DNA of 50,405 nucleotides from Thiogranum sp. GTDB lineage: Bacteria; Pseudomonadota; Gammaproteobacteria; DSM-19610. Numbering within the stretch: position 1 is the stretch's first letter; each line of letters starts with the position of its first letter. The stretch spans positions 1-50,405 of the forward strand of contig JASBSN010000023.1 of assembly GCA_030148915.1 (NCBI GenBank), read 5' to 3'. Positions 1 through 8,127 of this stretch are shown in pieces. Below the pieces are notes generated by a model. It was not told where the DNA came from and searched no databases. It saw nothing but the letters and a program-made list of their open reading frames with translations. Position numbers and translations under genes: made by a program.

Positions 1-239
1 ACTTGATATTCCAATTTGAAGAACGCGGACAGACCGTTACCCAGATCTTCGGAACCTTTGATACCGAACGCTGAGGTGTTGGAATTCATGTTGATATCGT
101 CTTGGAAGCCGACGGCATCGGAATCGATGGCGTCCAACTCCAGGGTGACCTGACCGTAGAGTTTAACGTCTGCGTTAGCCAGGCCCATACCGCCCGCCAT
201 CGCCAGACCCATTGCAGAAGCAATCAGTTTTTTGTTCAT
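1..239 (-). CDS. Gram-negative porin, 5' part only (cut by window edge)
   Basis: The first 79 codons of an outer-membrane general diffusion porin. Residues 1-23 form a signal peptide (basic MNKK start, Ala/Gly/Met-rich core, ANA cleavage site) and the mature part opens with DVKLYGQVTLELDA, the typical first beta strand of OmpC/porin_4-type trimeric porins, followed by SAFGIKGSEDLGNGLSAFFKLEY, which matches the second and third strands. The ATG at 239 has a good GAGGAG ribosome site seven bases upstream and a candidate promoter at 300-328. The rest of the gene lies outside the window, so substrate preference cannot be judged. Family assignment is firm, exact subtype is not. Confidence 0.9.
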   Translation of the reverse strand, partial: MNKKLIASAMGLAMAGGMGLANADVKLYGQVTLELDAIDSDAVGFQDDINMNSNTSAFGIKGSEDLGNGLSAFFKLEYQ

Positions 240-299
240 GGAATTAACTCCTCATTACTCAATCAAAAGTACAGCACAGGATAGTCGTTACAAGACCGG

Positions 300-328
300 A
301 GCTTACGCACACGCCGATAGCACTGCAA
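300..328 (-). promoter_or_regulatory. Candidate sigma-70 promoter of the porin gene
   Basis: On the minus strand TTGCAG (323-328) is followed after 17 bases by TAAGCT (300-305). A start near 293 would give a leader of about 54 bases before the porin ATG. Inference from hexamer match and spacing only. Confidence 0.45.
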
Positions 329-563
329 CAATTTTTTTCAAAAAAACCACAAGACGTAGTTTCTGTAGCATTAACACAACATTATCGCCGTAAATCACGC
401 CAGAAAATCGTCAACAGCCCAATAACTAACCAGAAACTCCGACACCTTGCACTGACAGGACTTTGACGAGAGGTCAACCGAAAACCGCTGTCGAGAGACC
501 AAAAAAACAACACTTGCTGGTCTAAACATAGACGTCGATCGCGAGGAGATATTCCCGGGGATG
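329..563. other. Intergenic region between porin and tRNA-Gln terminator
   Basis: About 235 bases with no convincing gene. It is locally AT-rich near 329-360 (runs of T and A), which may assist the porin promoter. Short reading frames here have no ribosome site or recognisable product. No further structure was found. Confidence 0.4.
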
Positions 564-606
564 CCAATAAAACAAAACCCGCCGTTGGCGGGTTTTGTTT
601 TATTGG
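564..606 (-). terminator. Rho-independent terminator of rplM-rpsI-tRNA-Gln, overlapping the tRNA 3' end
   Basis: A perfect inverted repeat with two 20-base arms (564-583 and 587-606) and a GTT/AAC loop. The arm pairs GGCGGG with CCCGCC, followed by a T-rich stretch in both directions, so it can work on either strand. It ends the minus-strand operon rplM-rpsI-tRNA-Gln. The outer three base pairs use the encoded CCA tail of the tRNA (604-606). Confidence 0.85.
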
Positions 607-677
607 CTGGCGGACTAGGATTCGAACCTAGATTGGAGGAGTCAGAGTCCTCTGTCCTGCCGTTAGACGATCCGCCA
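604..677 (-). tRNA. tRNA-Gln (anticodon CTG)
   Basis: A 74-base tRNA with the 3' CCA encoded in the DNA. The acceptor stem pairs TGGCGGA (671-677 read on the minus strand) with TCCGCCA, the discriminator base is G, and the T arm holds GGTTCGAATCC. The anticodon stem GAGGA/TCCTC closes the loop CTCTGAC, whose middle three bases CTG read CAG glutamine codons. It lies 13 bases downstream of the rpsI stop with no promoter visible between, so it is probably co-transcribed with rplM-rpsI. Confidence 0.95.
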
Positions 678-690
678 AACTCAGTGCGCG

Positions 691-1080
691 TTAGCGCTTG
701 CTGAACTGCGGTGCGCGGCGGGCTTTGTGCAGACCGACTTTCTTGCGCTCCACTTCGCGGGCGTCGCGGGTGACGAAACCGGAGCGGCGCAGCGAGCTGC
801 GCAGCTCGCCGTCGTAGCGGATCACCGCGCGGGTGATGCCGTGGCGGATAGCGCCCGCCTGACCGGTGGTGCCGCCACCCTTGACGGTGCACCTGACGTC
901 GAACTGCTCGTCCAGGTTCACGGACTCGAGCGCCTGGCGCACAATCATGCGCGCTGTCTGGCGGCCGAAGTATTGATCCAGGGGGCGCTCGTTGACGGTG
1001 ATCTCACCCTTGCCCTTCTGCAAAAACACGCGCGCCGTAGAGGTTTTACGACGACCGGTGGCGTAATAGGTATCACTCAT
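691..1080 (-). CDS. rpsI: 30S ribosomal protein S9
   Basis: S9 of the small ribosomal subunit; its C-terminal tail reaches the P-site tRNA. The 129-residue product is full length for the family (130 in E. coli) and shows the N-terminal [16 protein letters not shown] motif, the central [14 protein letters not shown] segment and the universal C-terminal APQFSKR. It is the second gene of the rplM-rpsI operon, 15 bases after rplM, and is followed by tRNA-Gln before the terminator. The ATG at 1080 has a purine-rich site upstream. Confidence 0.98.
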   Translation of the reverse strand: MSDTYYATGRRKTSTARVFLQKGKGEITVNERPLDQYFGRQTARMIVRQALESVNLDEQFDVRCTVKGGGTTGQAGAIRHGITRAVIRYDGELRSSLRRSGFVTRDAREVERKKVGLHKARRAPQFSKR

Positions 1081-1095
1081 AGATAGGGTCTCTGC

Positions 1096-1524
1096 TTAAA
1101 TGTCCAGCGTCTTGGGCTGCTGCGCGGCATGCTGGTGCTCGGGACCGGCATAGATTTTCAGCTTGCGGTACATGGCGCGGCCGAGCGGATTTTTCGGCAA
1201 CATGCCCTTGACGGCGAGCTCCAGCACCCGCCCGGGCGCTTTTTGTTGCAGCTTTTCAAAGCTGACGGATTTCAGGTTGCCGATATAGCCGGTGTGGTGG
1301 TGATACATCTTGTCACTGACCTTGCGGCCGGTGACGCGGATTCTGTCAGCATTGACGACGACGATGTAATCACCCGTGTCCACATGCGGCGTAAATTCCA
1401 CTTTGTGTTTACCACGCAGGCGCAGGGCGATTTCGCTGGCCAGCCTGCCCAGGGTTTTGTCCGCGGCGTCAACGACAAACCAGTCGCGCCGGACTTCATG
1501 TGCTTTGGCACTGAAGGTTTTCAT
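1096..1524 (-). CDS. rplM: 50S ribosomal protein L13
   Basis: L13 is an early-assembly protein of the large subunit. At 142 residues it equals the E. coli length and carries the family landmarks [16 protein letters not shown] near the N-terminus, [18 protein letters not shown] in the middle and [21 protein letters not shown] near the C-terminus. It is the first gene of the rplM-rpsI-tRNA-Gln operon, driven by a promoter at 1570-1598. In E. coli L13 represses its own operon at the mRNA; whether this short leader does the same cannot be told. Confidence 0.98.
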   Translation of the reverse strand: MKTFSAKAHEVRRDWFVVDAADKTLGRLASEIALRLRGKHKVEFTPHVDTGDYIVVVNADRIRVTGRKVSDKMYHHHTGYIGNLKSVSFEKLQQKAPGRVLELAVKGMLPKNPLGRAMYRKLKIYAGPEHQHAAQQPKTLDI

Positions 1525-1569
1525 CTGGAATATGCTCCGATACTTCGGTCGTGCTACAAAAGAGCGGGA

Positions 1570-1598
1570 ATAGTACAGAAGGCCCCGGCCTGATTCAA
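1570..1598 (-). promoter_or_regulatory. Sigma-70 promoter of rplM-rpsI-tRNA-Gln
   Basis: Minus-strand TTGAAT (1593-1598), 17-base spacer, TACTAT (1570-1575). A start near 1563 leaves a leader of about 40 bases before the rplM ATG. It lies downstream of the terminator at 1614-1645, which means the upstream small transcript and rplM are separate units. Confidence 0.65.
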
Positions 1599-1613
1599 GC
1601 CGCTTCTTTAAAA

Positions 1614-1645
1614 CAAAAAAAAGCGCAACTGGAGGAGTTGCGCTT
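1614..1645 (-). terminator. Terminator hairpin of the candidate small RNA
   Basis: Perfect 10-base arms AAGCGCAACT (1621-1630) and AGTTGCGCTT (1636-1645) with a five-base loop that reads CCTCC on the minus strand, followed on that strand by a run of T. This is a classic factor-independent terminator in the minus direction. Confidence 0.8.
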
Positions 1646-1714
1646 AAAAACCACCAAAGGAGGATTGGAGGAGGCTGACCGGTTAGTTACGGTTGGGGGC
1701 TAACCGATCAGCTG
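1614..1714 (-). ncRNA. Candidate small RNA with C/U-rich (anti-Shine-Dalgarno-like) loops
   Basis: A self-contained transcription unit of about 100 bases: a consensus promoter (1721-1748), then a 13-base-pair hairpin (arms 1700-1712 and 1674-1686, with one G-U pair that only works on the minus strand) whose 13-base loop starts CCCCC, then a single-stranded CCTCCTCC...CCTCC stretch (1656-1673), then a terminator hairpin with loop CCTCC. No start codon with a ribosome site or reading frame is apparent. Repeated CCUCC in loops resembles C-rich-loop riboregulators known in other proteobacteria (for example sX13 of Xanthomonas), which pair with G-rich ribosome sites. Similarity is in design only; identity and targets are unknown. 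Confidence 0.6.
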
Positions 1715-1720
1715 ATTAGT

Positions 1721-1748
1721 ATTTTATAATATACTATCACTTTGTCAA
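1721..1748 (-). promoter_or_regulatory. Strong sigma-70 promoter of the candidate small RNA
   Basis: Minus-strand TTGACA (1743-1748, perfect -35), 16-base AT-rich spacer, TAAAAT (1721-1726). Transcription would begin near 1714, directly before the first hairpin arm at 1712. Confidence 0.75.
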
Positions 1749-1859
1749 GCCTCAGTATGACGGCTACTTCGAGGCCCCTGGCGGCGTCAAGATTCGCCAG
1801 TAACACCTTGTTTTAAATAACTTTAAAGGAATTACATGAGGATGTTGGCTGGATGCGGC
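1749..1859. other. Intergenic spacer between small RNA promoter and ferredoxin gene
   Basis: No gene. A weak hairpin (CTGGCG at 1778-1783 with CGCCAG at 1795-1800) lies downstream of the ferredoxin gene but lacks a T run, so it is only a possible terminator. Confidence 0.3.
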
Positions 1860-2168
1860 TCAGATTTTTAGGCGCTCGACCACCCGCCCGCGGATCAGGT
1901 GCTCGTGGAGGATCTCATCGATATCCTGCCGGTCAAGGTAGCTGTACCAGACCTCGTCCGGATAGACCACCAGGACCGGACCTTCGCTGCACCGGTCCAG
2001 GCAGCCGGCGGTATTAATGCGCACCTTGCCGGGACCGGCGATCCCCAGCTCCTTACTGCGCTGCTTGGCGTAATCGCGCATGGCGCGGGCGTCGAAGCGC
2101 TGACAACAGGCGGAACCGTCCGCGCGCTCATTGATGCAGAAAAAAACATGGTATTGATAGTAAGACAT
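1860..2168 (-). CDS. Thioredoxin-fold [2Fe-2S] ferredoxin
   Basis: A 102-residue cytoplasmic electron carrier of the thioredoxin-like (Shethna-type) [2Fe-2S] family. The four likely cluster ligands are C11 and C21 or C22 in the N-terminal segment FFCINERADGSACC and C56 and C60 in NTAGCLDRCSEGP; the following VLVVYPDEVWYSYL is the usual strand after the second cysteine pair. An AAGG ribosome site precedes the ATG at 2168. It is divergent from the GlcF-like gene across a 112-base region; a shared role in electron transfer is possible but is inference. The partner enzyme is unknown. Confidence 0.9.
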   Translation of the reverse strand: MSYYQYHVFFCINERADGSACCQRFDARAMRDYAKQRSKELGIAGPGKVRINTAGCLDRCSEGPVLVVYPDEVWYSYLDRQDIDEILHEHLIRGRVVERLKI

Positions 2169-2245
2169 GCCATTTACCTTAAGTCTCGCCGTCCGGGGGA
2201 CAGGAATTCACCACAACTCACGCCGCCGCTGGGTACGATTAGCGC

Positions 2246-2274
2246 TTGTCAGCCATCGCCTCATTGTGTATCTG
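2246..2274 (+). promoter_or_regulatory. Candidate promoter of the GlcF-like gene, implying a leaderless mRNA
   Basis: TTGTCA (2246-2251), 17-base spacer, TATCTG (2269-2274). The -10 hexamer ends six bases before the ATG at 2281, so transcription would begin at or within a base of the start codon. No ribosome-binding site is present before the ATG. Confidence 0.45.
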
Positions 2275-2280
2275 TAACAT

Positions 2281-3480
2281 ATGAATGACCTCTCCGCCAC
2301 GGAGCGCTGCGTCAAATGCGGTCTGTGCCTGCCGCACTGCCCCACCTTTGCCCTCACCGCTAACGAAGCCGATTCACCGCGTGGGCGCATCAGTCTGATG
2401 CAGATGCTCGAGCAACCGGCCAGCGACTGGTCGCCTGGCCTGTTCCAGCATCTCGACCGCTGCCTGATGTGCCATGCCTGCGAAGCCATGTGCCCGTCGC
2501 AAGTGCCGTTCGGGCATCTCATGGACAGCGCCCGCCAGCGGCTTGAAGCACACCGTCAGCGCAGCTGGCGACAACGCCTGGCCTTCGCGGCGGGGATGGG
2601 CCTGCTCACCTCGGGCGGCGGGCGCAAACTGGCCGCCGCGGGTCTGTACAGCCTTCAGCGGCTGAGGCTCGAACGTGTTCCCGGCCTGCCGGCTAGCTTG
2701 CGCCGCTGGTTGCAACTGGTTCCGCGGCCGACGCCAGACACCCCACGCCCCGCCACGCCGGCAATTGCGGCCAGCCGTGGGCCGGTGAATCTGTTCACTG
2801 GCTGCACCGGCGATCTGCTCGACAAGGCTACCCGGCAAGCGGTCATCGACTTGCTGGGGCGCCTGGGCTACAGCGTCACTATGGCGGCACGCCAAGGTTG
2901 CTGCGGCGCCCTGCACCAACATGCCGGGCAGCCGGGCAAAGCCCGCCAACTGGCGCGCGCCAACGGCCAGGCCTTCGCAGACAGCCCTGGACCGATACTG
3001 GCGTTTGCCAGCGGGTGCTGCGCTCATCTGCAAAACTACGCGCAACTGTACCCGGAAACACAAGCGTTCACCGAGCGCGTGCACGACGTGACCAGCTTTT
3101 TGGCCGCCCAAGGCCCCGCCGGCCTGAACTTCAGACCACGGCCGGAAAAGGTTGCCCTGCAAATGCCCTGCACGCAGCGCAATCAGCTCGGCGCGGAGCC
3201 CGTCAGCGAGCTTCTGAGCTGGATTCCGCAACTGCAGGTCACCCCGATCAATCCCGAGGGCGGCTGCTGCGGCGCAGCCGGCAGCTACATGCTGACCCAG
3301 CCACAGATGTCCGATCGCCTGCGCGAGGCGATGGTGGAGAAAATTGTCGCCACCGGCGCGCGCGTCCTGCTGACGACCAACATCGGCTGCTCGCTGCAGT
3401 TGGGCGCCGGACTGCGGCAAAAAGGGGTGGAGATGGCGCTGATGCACCCGGTGACGCTGCTGGCGGCCCAACTGGCCTGA
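2281..3480 (+). CDS. glcF: GlcF-like iron-sulfur subunit (glycolate oxidase family, heterodisulfide-reductase-type CCG protein)
   Basis: A 399-residue iron-sulfur protein like the GlcF subunit of glycolate oxidase, which passes electrons from the flavin subunits to the quinone pool. Two ferredoxin-type [4Fe-4S] motifs are clear: C10-x2-C13-x2-C16-x3-C20-P and C61-x2-C64-x2-C67-x3-C71-P. Two cysteine-rich CCG domains follow (LFTGCTGDLLDKATRQAV with QGCCGALHQHAG, and GGCCGAAGSYMLTQP). The flavin subunits GlcD and GlcE are not next to it, so it either works with partners encoded elsewhere or serves another 2-hydroxyacid dehydrogenase. It ends three bases from the convergent lipoprotein gene. The gene symbol follows family resemblance only. 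Confidence 0.8.
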   Translation: MNDLSATERCVKCGLCLPHCPTFALTANEADSPRGRISLMQMLEQPASDWSPGLFQHLDRCLMCHACEAMCPSQVPFGHLMDSARQRLEAHRQRSWRQRLAFAAGMGLLTSGGGRKLAAAGLYSLQRLRLERVPGLPASLRRWLQLVPRPTPDTPRPATPAIAASRGPVNLFTGCTGDLLDKATRQAVIDLLGRLGYSVTMAARQGCCGALHQHAGQPGKARQLARANGQAFADSPGPILAFASGCCAHLQNYAQLYPETQAFTERVHDVTSFLAAQGPAGLNFRPRPEKVALQMPCTQRNQLGAEPVSELLSWIPQLQVTPINPEGGCCGAAGSYMLTQPQMSDRLREAMVEKIVATGARVLLTTNIGCSLQLGAGLRQKGVEMALMHPVTLLAAQLA

Positions 3481-3483
3481 GCG

Positions 3484-3939
3484 TTACTTGTGCAGGACGA
3501 AGGGTAACTGCGCCTGATAACGGCGCTTGGCCGTGGTGACCTCCAGCGCGGCAAGCCAGTCGCTGCGCCCGGACACACAGACCGGCAGAATCACCTTACC
3601 CGTCCAGCGGCCCGCCGGGTCACCTTGCAAACGGTAGCGGTTCTGCCCCATATCCATGCTCGGCATCGAAAAGGTCAACATCACGGTCTGTACCGGCTCT
3701 TCGCCGTGGATGAGCACACTGACAGAAAAAGGCTGCAGGGCGCGCGCGGGAGCGTCGAAACTGACCTGCAGGGAAAGCTTTTCACCGCTAAGCGCGCATT
3801 GCTGCAGCGGGTCGCACCCGGCCGGCACGCTAAGAACACTCACCGGCGGGGCGGTTGTAGCGGCATCGTCGCAACCGGCGGCGAGCAGCAGCCCGACCAT
3901 CGGCGCCCAGTAAAGCAAACGACGGGATTGTGTCCCCAC
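3484..3939 (-). CDS. Small lipoprotein of unknown function
   Basis: A 151-residue predicted lipoprotein. With the GTG at 3939 as start, residues 1-22 make a type II signal peptide (RR in the n-region, hydrophobic LLYWAPMVGLLL) and the lipobox LAAGC ends at C23. A GGGAAGG ribosome site precedes this GTG; the internal ATG at 3900 would leave too short a signal. The mature part looks like a beta-sandwich with a QTVMLTFSMPSMDMG segment, a W-x-G-K-VILPVC strand and SGRSDWLAALEV; a Met-rich MxMG region and this length recall FixH/YtkA-like domains, but that is a weak resemblance. It lies 16 bases downstream of argJ and is probably its co-transcribed partner. Confidence 0.75.
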   Translation of the reverse strand: MGTQSRRLLYWAPMVGLLLAAGCDDAATTAPPVSVLSVPAGCDPLQQCALSGEKLSLQVSFDAPARALQPFSVSVLIHGEEPVQTVMLTFSMPSMDMGQNRYRLQGDPAGRWTGKVILPVCVSGRSDWLAALEVTTAKRRYQAQLPFVLHK

Positions 3940-3955
3940 GCCTTCCCCGCCGGCC

Positions 3956-5173
3956 TCAGCTACGGTATTCGGCGTTGATGCGCACGTATTCATGCGACAA
4001 ATCACTGGTCCATACGCGTTCGCTGGCGCCCCCCCGACCCAGGCGGATGCCGATGCGGATCTCTTCCTGATCCATGACCCGCTGACCGTCGGCTTCGCAG
4101 TACTGCGCGGCAACCCCGCCGTGGCGGACGATACAGACATCGTCCAGGTAGATATCCACCTGGTCGACCGCAAGATCGGCCAAACCGGCCCGGCCCACCG
4201 CGGCCAGAATGCGCCCCCAGTTGGGGTCGCTGGCGAACAGCGCCGTCTTGACCAGGGGCGACTGGGCGACGGTGTAGGCCACCTGCAGGCATTCTTCGCC
4301 GCTACCGCCCCCGGACACCTCGACGGTAACAAACTTGGTGGCGCCTTCGGCGTCGCGCACAATCAGTTCGGCCAGGCGCTCGCAGATCTGCGCCACGACT
4401 TCAGAAAAAGCCGCATAGTCGGGGTGAGAGGCGTTGAGCTCGGTGCTGCCGCTGGCGCCGGTGGCCACCAGCACGCAGGCATCGTTGGTTGAGGTGTCGC
4501 CGTCGATGGTGATGCGATTGAAAGACCGTTCGACCGCCGCCTGCAAACACTCGCGCAGGCTGTCGGCGGCGACCCTGGCGTCGGTGCCGATGTAGGCCAG
4601 CATGGTCGCCATGTCGGGGCGGATCATGCCCGCGCCTTTGGCAATACCGGTCAGCGTGACCGTACGGCCGTCAATCTGCAGCTGCCGGGAGACCCCCTTG
4701 GCGACCGTATCGGTGGTCTTGATGGCCTCGGCCGCCGCCGCCCAGGCGGCCGTGTCGAGGCCCGTGAGCGCCGCCGGCAGCGCTGCCTGCAAGCGCTCCA
4801 CCGGTAGACGCTGACCGATCACGCCGGTGGAAAAAGGCAACACCTGATCTGGCTCGCAGGCGGCCAGTTGCGCCACCGCCTGACAGCTCTGGCGGGCATC
4901 CGCCAGGCCCTGTTCACCGGTCCCGGCATTGGCGTTGCCGCTGTTGATCAGCAGATAACGCGGTGCGCTCTGTTGCAGATGCCGGCGCGCGACGATCACC
5001 GGGGCGGCACAAAATGCATTGCGGGTGAACACCGCGGCTACCCGACTGCCCTCGGCCAGCTCCACCAATACCAGATCGTTACGCCCCGGGTAGCGGATAC
5101 CGGCCGCCACTGCCGCCAAACGCATGCCGGGTACGGAGCGCAGTTCGGGGAGATGAGAATAACCGACAGGCAT
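3956..5173 (-). CDS. argJ: Bifunctional glutamate N-acetyltransferase / ornithine acetyltransferase
   Basis: ArgJ recycles the acetyl group in arginine synthesis, moving it from N-acetylornithine to glutamate and, in bifunctional forms, also from acetyl-CoA. The 405-residue precursor cleaves itself at A189-T190 in the motif KGAGMIRPDMATMLAYIG; T190 becomes the N-terminal nucleophile of the beta chain. Other family marks are NSGNANAGTG (77-86), STGVIG (115-120) and TIDGDTSTND. The C-terminus ends with EYRS, close to the usual Y-R-x at the active site. It lies downstream of secA (83-base gap holding a large hairpin) and before the lipoprotein gene. Confidence 0.97.
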   Translation of the reverse strand: MPVGYSHLPELRSVPGMRLAAVAAGIRYPGRNDLVLVELAEGSRVAAVFTRNAFCAAPVIVARRHLQQSAPRYLLINSGNANAGTGEQGLADARQSCQAVAQLAACEPDQVLPFSTGVIGQRLPVERLQAALPAALTGLDTAAWAAAAEAIKTTDTVAKGVSRQLQIDGRTVTLTGIAKGAGMIRPDMATMLAYIGTDARVAADSLRECLQAAVERSFNRITIDGDTSTNDACVLVATGASGSTELNASHPDYAAFSEVVAQICERLAELIVRDAEGATKFVTVEVSGGGSGEECLQVAYTVAQSPLVKTALFASDPNWGRILAAVGRAGLADLAVDQVDIYLDDVCIVRHGGVAAQYCEADGQRVMDQEEIRIGIRLGRGGASERVWTSDLSHEYVRINAEYRS

Positions 5174-5204
5174 CGCTGGAGTGCAACCGTACCTATAGAG
5201 ATGC

Positions 5205-5251
5205 GCCAGGCCCGCGCGGCGCTTCGCTTAGCGCGCCGCGAACGCCCTGGC
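5205..5251 (-). repeat. GC-rich hairpin between secA and argJ
   Basis: Nested inverted repeat: outer arms GCCAGG (5205-5210) and CCTGGC (5246-5251), inner arms CGCGGCGC (5215-5222) and GCGCCGCG (5233-5240). It begins five bases after the secA stop. There is no T run, so it may be an mRNA 3' end stabiliser or a weak terminator. Confidence 0.5.
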
Positions 5252-5256
5252 GCCGC

Positions 5257-7974
5257 TCAGCTGAGCTTGCCGTGGCAATGTTTGAATTTCCTGCCGGAGC
5301 CACAGGGACAAGGTTCGTTACGCCCGACCTTACGGCCGTCGCGCACAAACGGCTGCACCGGTTCGTCGGGCGGGGGTTGCGCGCCTGGCGCCTCCTCGTC
5401 CACGGTCTGCATGGCGCTGGCCTCGTCGTGGCGAAACTGCATGTCGGCGCTGCTGCGGCGCTGCTCATCCACCGCTTCGACGTCCGATTCAGTGCGCACC
5501 TGCACTTTGCACAGAATACCGACGACATCGAGCTTGATCCGGTCCAGCAGCGCGGTGAACATTTCAAACGCTTCACGCTTGTATTCCTGCTTGGGGTTCT
5601 TCTGCGCATAGCCGCGCAGATGAATACCCTGGCGCAGGTAGTCCATCGCCGCCAGATGCTCCTTCCAGTTCTGATCGAGCACCTGCAGCATCACCGACTT
5701 TTCGAAATGGCGCATGGTCTCGGCGCCGGTCATCTGTTCTTTGTCGCCGTAGGCTTTTACCAGTTCGACGAGAATCTTCTCGCGCAGCGTTTCCTCGTGC
5801 AGGCTGTCGTCGCTGTCGAGCCACGACTGAATATCGAAGCTTTGCGCGAACTCGGTCTCGATGGCGGTTTCCAGCCCGGAGATATCCCACTGCTCATCGA
5901 GGCTGCCGGGCGGAATGTAAGTTGTGATCAGGTCGTTGACCACGTCTTCGCGCACCGCGCTGATGGTCTCGGAGACATCATCGCTGGCCATCAGCTCGTT
6001 GCGTTGTTCGTAAATCACCTTGCGCTGGTCGTTGGCGACATCGTCAAACTCCAACAGGTTTTTGCGCACGTTGAAGTTGTGCGCTTCCACCTTACGCTGG
6101 GCGTTGGCGATCGCTTTACTGACCCAGGGGTGCTCGATCGCCTCGCCTTCCTGCATGCCCAATTTCTGCATCAGACCGGAAACCCGCTCAGAGGCGAAAA
6201 TACGCATCAGATTATCCTGCAAAGACAGGTAGAAACGCGTCGAGCCCGGATCGCCCTGACGGCCGGAACGACCGCGCAACTGATTGTCGACGCGCCGCGA
6301 CTCATGCCGCTCGGTGCCGACGATGTGCAGCCCGCCGGCATCCAGCACTTGTTGGTGACGCTGCGCCCACTCCTTGCGGATACGCGCCACGGTGTGTTCG
6401 TCGGCGTCCGGCAACGCCGCCAGTTCGGCATCCAGGCTGCCACCCAGAACGATATCGGTACCGCGACCGGCCATATTGGTGGCGATGGTGACCACCCCGG
6501 GCCGCCCTGCCTGGGCGACGATGTGCGCTTCGCGCTCGTGCTGCTTGGCGTTGAGCACTTCGTGGGTGATTTTGTTCTCTTGCAGCAGTTTGGCCAGATA
6601 CTCCGAGGTCTCTATCGAAGTGGTGCCCACCAATACCGGTTGCCCACGCTCCTGGCAGTCGCGGATGTCTTCCACCACGGCGTCAAATTTCTCTTTGACA
6701 CTGAGAAACACCAGATCACCGCGATCGTCGCGAATCATGGGCTTGTTCGTGGGGATGACCACTACCTCCAGCCCGTAGATCTGATCCAACTCGGCCGCCT
6801 CGGTATCGGCGGTGCCGGTCATGCCGGAGAGCTTGTCATAGAGACGAAAATAATTCTGGAAGGTGATGGACGCCAGCGTCTGGTTTTCGTTCTGGATCTT
6901 CACGCCTTCTTTGGCCTCGACAGCCTGATGCAGGCCTTCCGACCAGCGCCGGCCCGGCATGGTGCGACCGGTGAACTCATCAACAATCACCACTTGATTG
7001 TCGGTAACAATGTAATCGACGTCTCTGCTGTAGAGCGCCAGCGCGCGCAAGGCCGCATTGAGGTGGTGCATCAAAGTCAGGTTGGCGGCATCATAAAGGC
7101 TCTGGCCTTCGCTGAGCAGGCCGGCCTGCTCCAGCAGCTCCTCGACGCGCTGATGGCCGCTTTCGGTCAGATGGATCTGCTTTTGCTTCTCATCGACGCT
7201 GTAATCACCGGGCCCGTCTTCCTCTTCCTGACGCGCCAGCTTCGGCACCAGGTCTTTCATGACCAGATACAGTTCGGAATTGTCATCGGTCGGCCCGGAA
7301 ATAATCAACGGCGTGCGCGCCTCGTCGATGAGGATCGAGTCGACTTCGTCGACGACCGCGGCGTTCAGCTCGCGCTGTACTCGGTCCTCGATACGAAACG
7401 CCATGTTGTCGCGCAGATAGTCGAAGCCGAACTCGTTGTTGGTACCGTAGGTGATGTCCGCATCGTAGGCGGCTTTTTTCTCGGCGTGATTCATGCCCAC
7501 CACCGCCACGCCGGTGGACATACCGAGAAAGCCGTAGAGCTTGCCCATCCACTCGGCGTCGCGTCGCGCCAGGTAATCGTTCACCGTCACCACGTGCACG
7601 CCCTTACCGGACAACGCGTTCAGGTATGAGAATAAAGTAGCCACCAGTGTCTTGCCTTCACCGGTACGCATCTCCGCGATTTTGCCCTGGTGCAACACCA
7701 TGCCGCCGATCAGCTGCACGTCGAAGTGACGCATGCCGAGCACCCGTTGCGAGGCCTCGCGCACCACCGCGAACGCTTCGGGCAGCAACTGATCGAGCGT
7801 TTCGCCGTCGCGGTAACGCTGGCGAAATACATCGGTGCGCGCTTTGAGCTGCTCGTCGCTGAGCGATTGCAGCTCAGCTTCCAGCTGATTGATGGTGTTA
7901 ACCGTTTTGAAGAGGCGCTTGACGATCCGCTCGTTGCGGCTGCCAAATACCTTGCGAAGCAGCGAAGAAACCAT
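5257..7974 (-). CDS. secA: Preprotein translocase ATPase SecA
   Basis: SecA is the motor that drives unfolded preproteins through SecYEG. The 905-residue product is full length (901 in E. coli). The Walker A motif MRTGEGKT lies at 102-109, the DEAD-type [14 protein letters not shown] follows, and the second helicase domain shows [10 protein letters not shown] and [14 protein letters not shown]. The C-terminal metal-binding tail ends in C889-x-C891-x8-C900-H901, which binds zinc and SecB, so a SecB-type chaperone is likely encoded elsewhere. The gene follows an M23 peptidase gene rather than secM; no SecM-like arrest peptide was seen upstream. Confidence 0.99.
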   Translation of the reverse strand: MVSSLLRKVFGSRNERIVKRLFKTVNTINQLEAELQSLSDEQLKARTDVFRQRYRDGETLDQLLPEAFAVVREASQRVLGMRHFDVQLIGGMVLHQGKIAEMRTGEGKTLVATLFSYLNALSGKGVHVVTVNDYLARRDAEWMGKLYGFLGMSTGVAVVGMNHAEKKAAYDADITYGTNNEFGFDYLRDNMAFRIEDRVQRELNAAVVDEVDSILIDEARTPLIISGPTDDNSELYLVMKDLVPKLARQEEEDGPGDYSVDEKQKQIHLTESGHQRVEELLEQAGLLSEGQSLYDAANLTLMHHLNAALRALALYSRDVDYIVTDNQVVIVDEFTGRTMPGRRWSEGLHQAVEAKEGVKIQNENQTLASITFQNYFRLYDKLSGMTGTADTEAAELDQIYGLEVVVIPTNKPMIRDDRGDLVFLSVKEKFDAVVEDIRDCQERGQPVLVGTTSIETSEYLAKLLQENKITHEVLNAKQHEREAHIVAQAGRPGVVTIATNMAGRGTDIVLGGSLDAELAALPDADEHTVARIRKEWAQRHQQVLDAGGLHIVGTERHESRRVDNQLRGRSGRQGDPGSTRFYLSLQDNLMRIFASERVSGLMQKLGMQEGEAIEHPWVSKAIANAQRKVEAHNFNVRKNLLEFDDVANDQRKVIYEQRNELMASDDVSETISAVREDVVNDLITTYIPPGSLDEQWDISGLETAIETEFAQSFDIQSWLDSDDSLHEETLREKILVELVKAYGDKEQMTGAETMRHFEKSVMLQVLDQNWKEHLAAMDYLRQGIHLRGYAQKNPKQEYKREAFEMFTALLDRIKLDVVGILCKVQVRTESDVEAVDEQRRSSADMQFRHDEASAMQTVDEEAPGAQPPPDEPVQPFVRDGRKVGRNEPCPCGSGRKFKHCHGKLS

Positions 7975-8127
7975 GGCTTGTCGTGACAGTCTGTTATTTA
8001 AGTGGTGTTTCAGGAAGACGGCATAATACCTTATATGCGTCTGCGGAACAGATCTTTACACGCCGGAGGCGGCCACGGGCCCGGCGCGAGGCGCCCCGGG
8101 GGCAACAAAAGGTTAATAAATCGTGAA

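Noticed and set aside
2374-3471. 365-codon frame antisense to the GlcF-like gene
   Set aside because: A shadow of a well-supported gene; composition is low-complexity and lacks a ribosome site.
5272-7629. 785-codon open frame on the plus strand
   Set aside because: It lies antisense to secA, whose protein is complete and unambiguous. Long antisense frames are common opposite GC-rich genes and the translation resembles no family.
7975-8127. SecM-like arrest peptide upstream of secA
   Set aside because: No open frame with a signal peptide and a C-terminal arrest motif is present; the upstream gene is an M23 peptidase.
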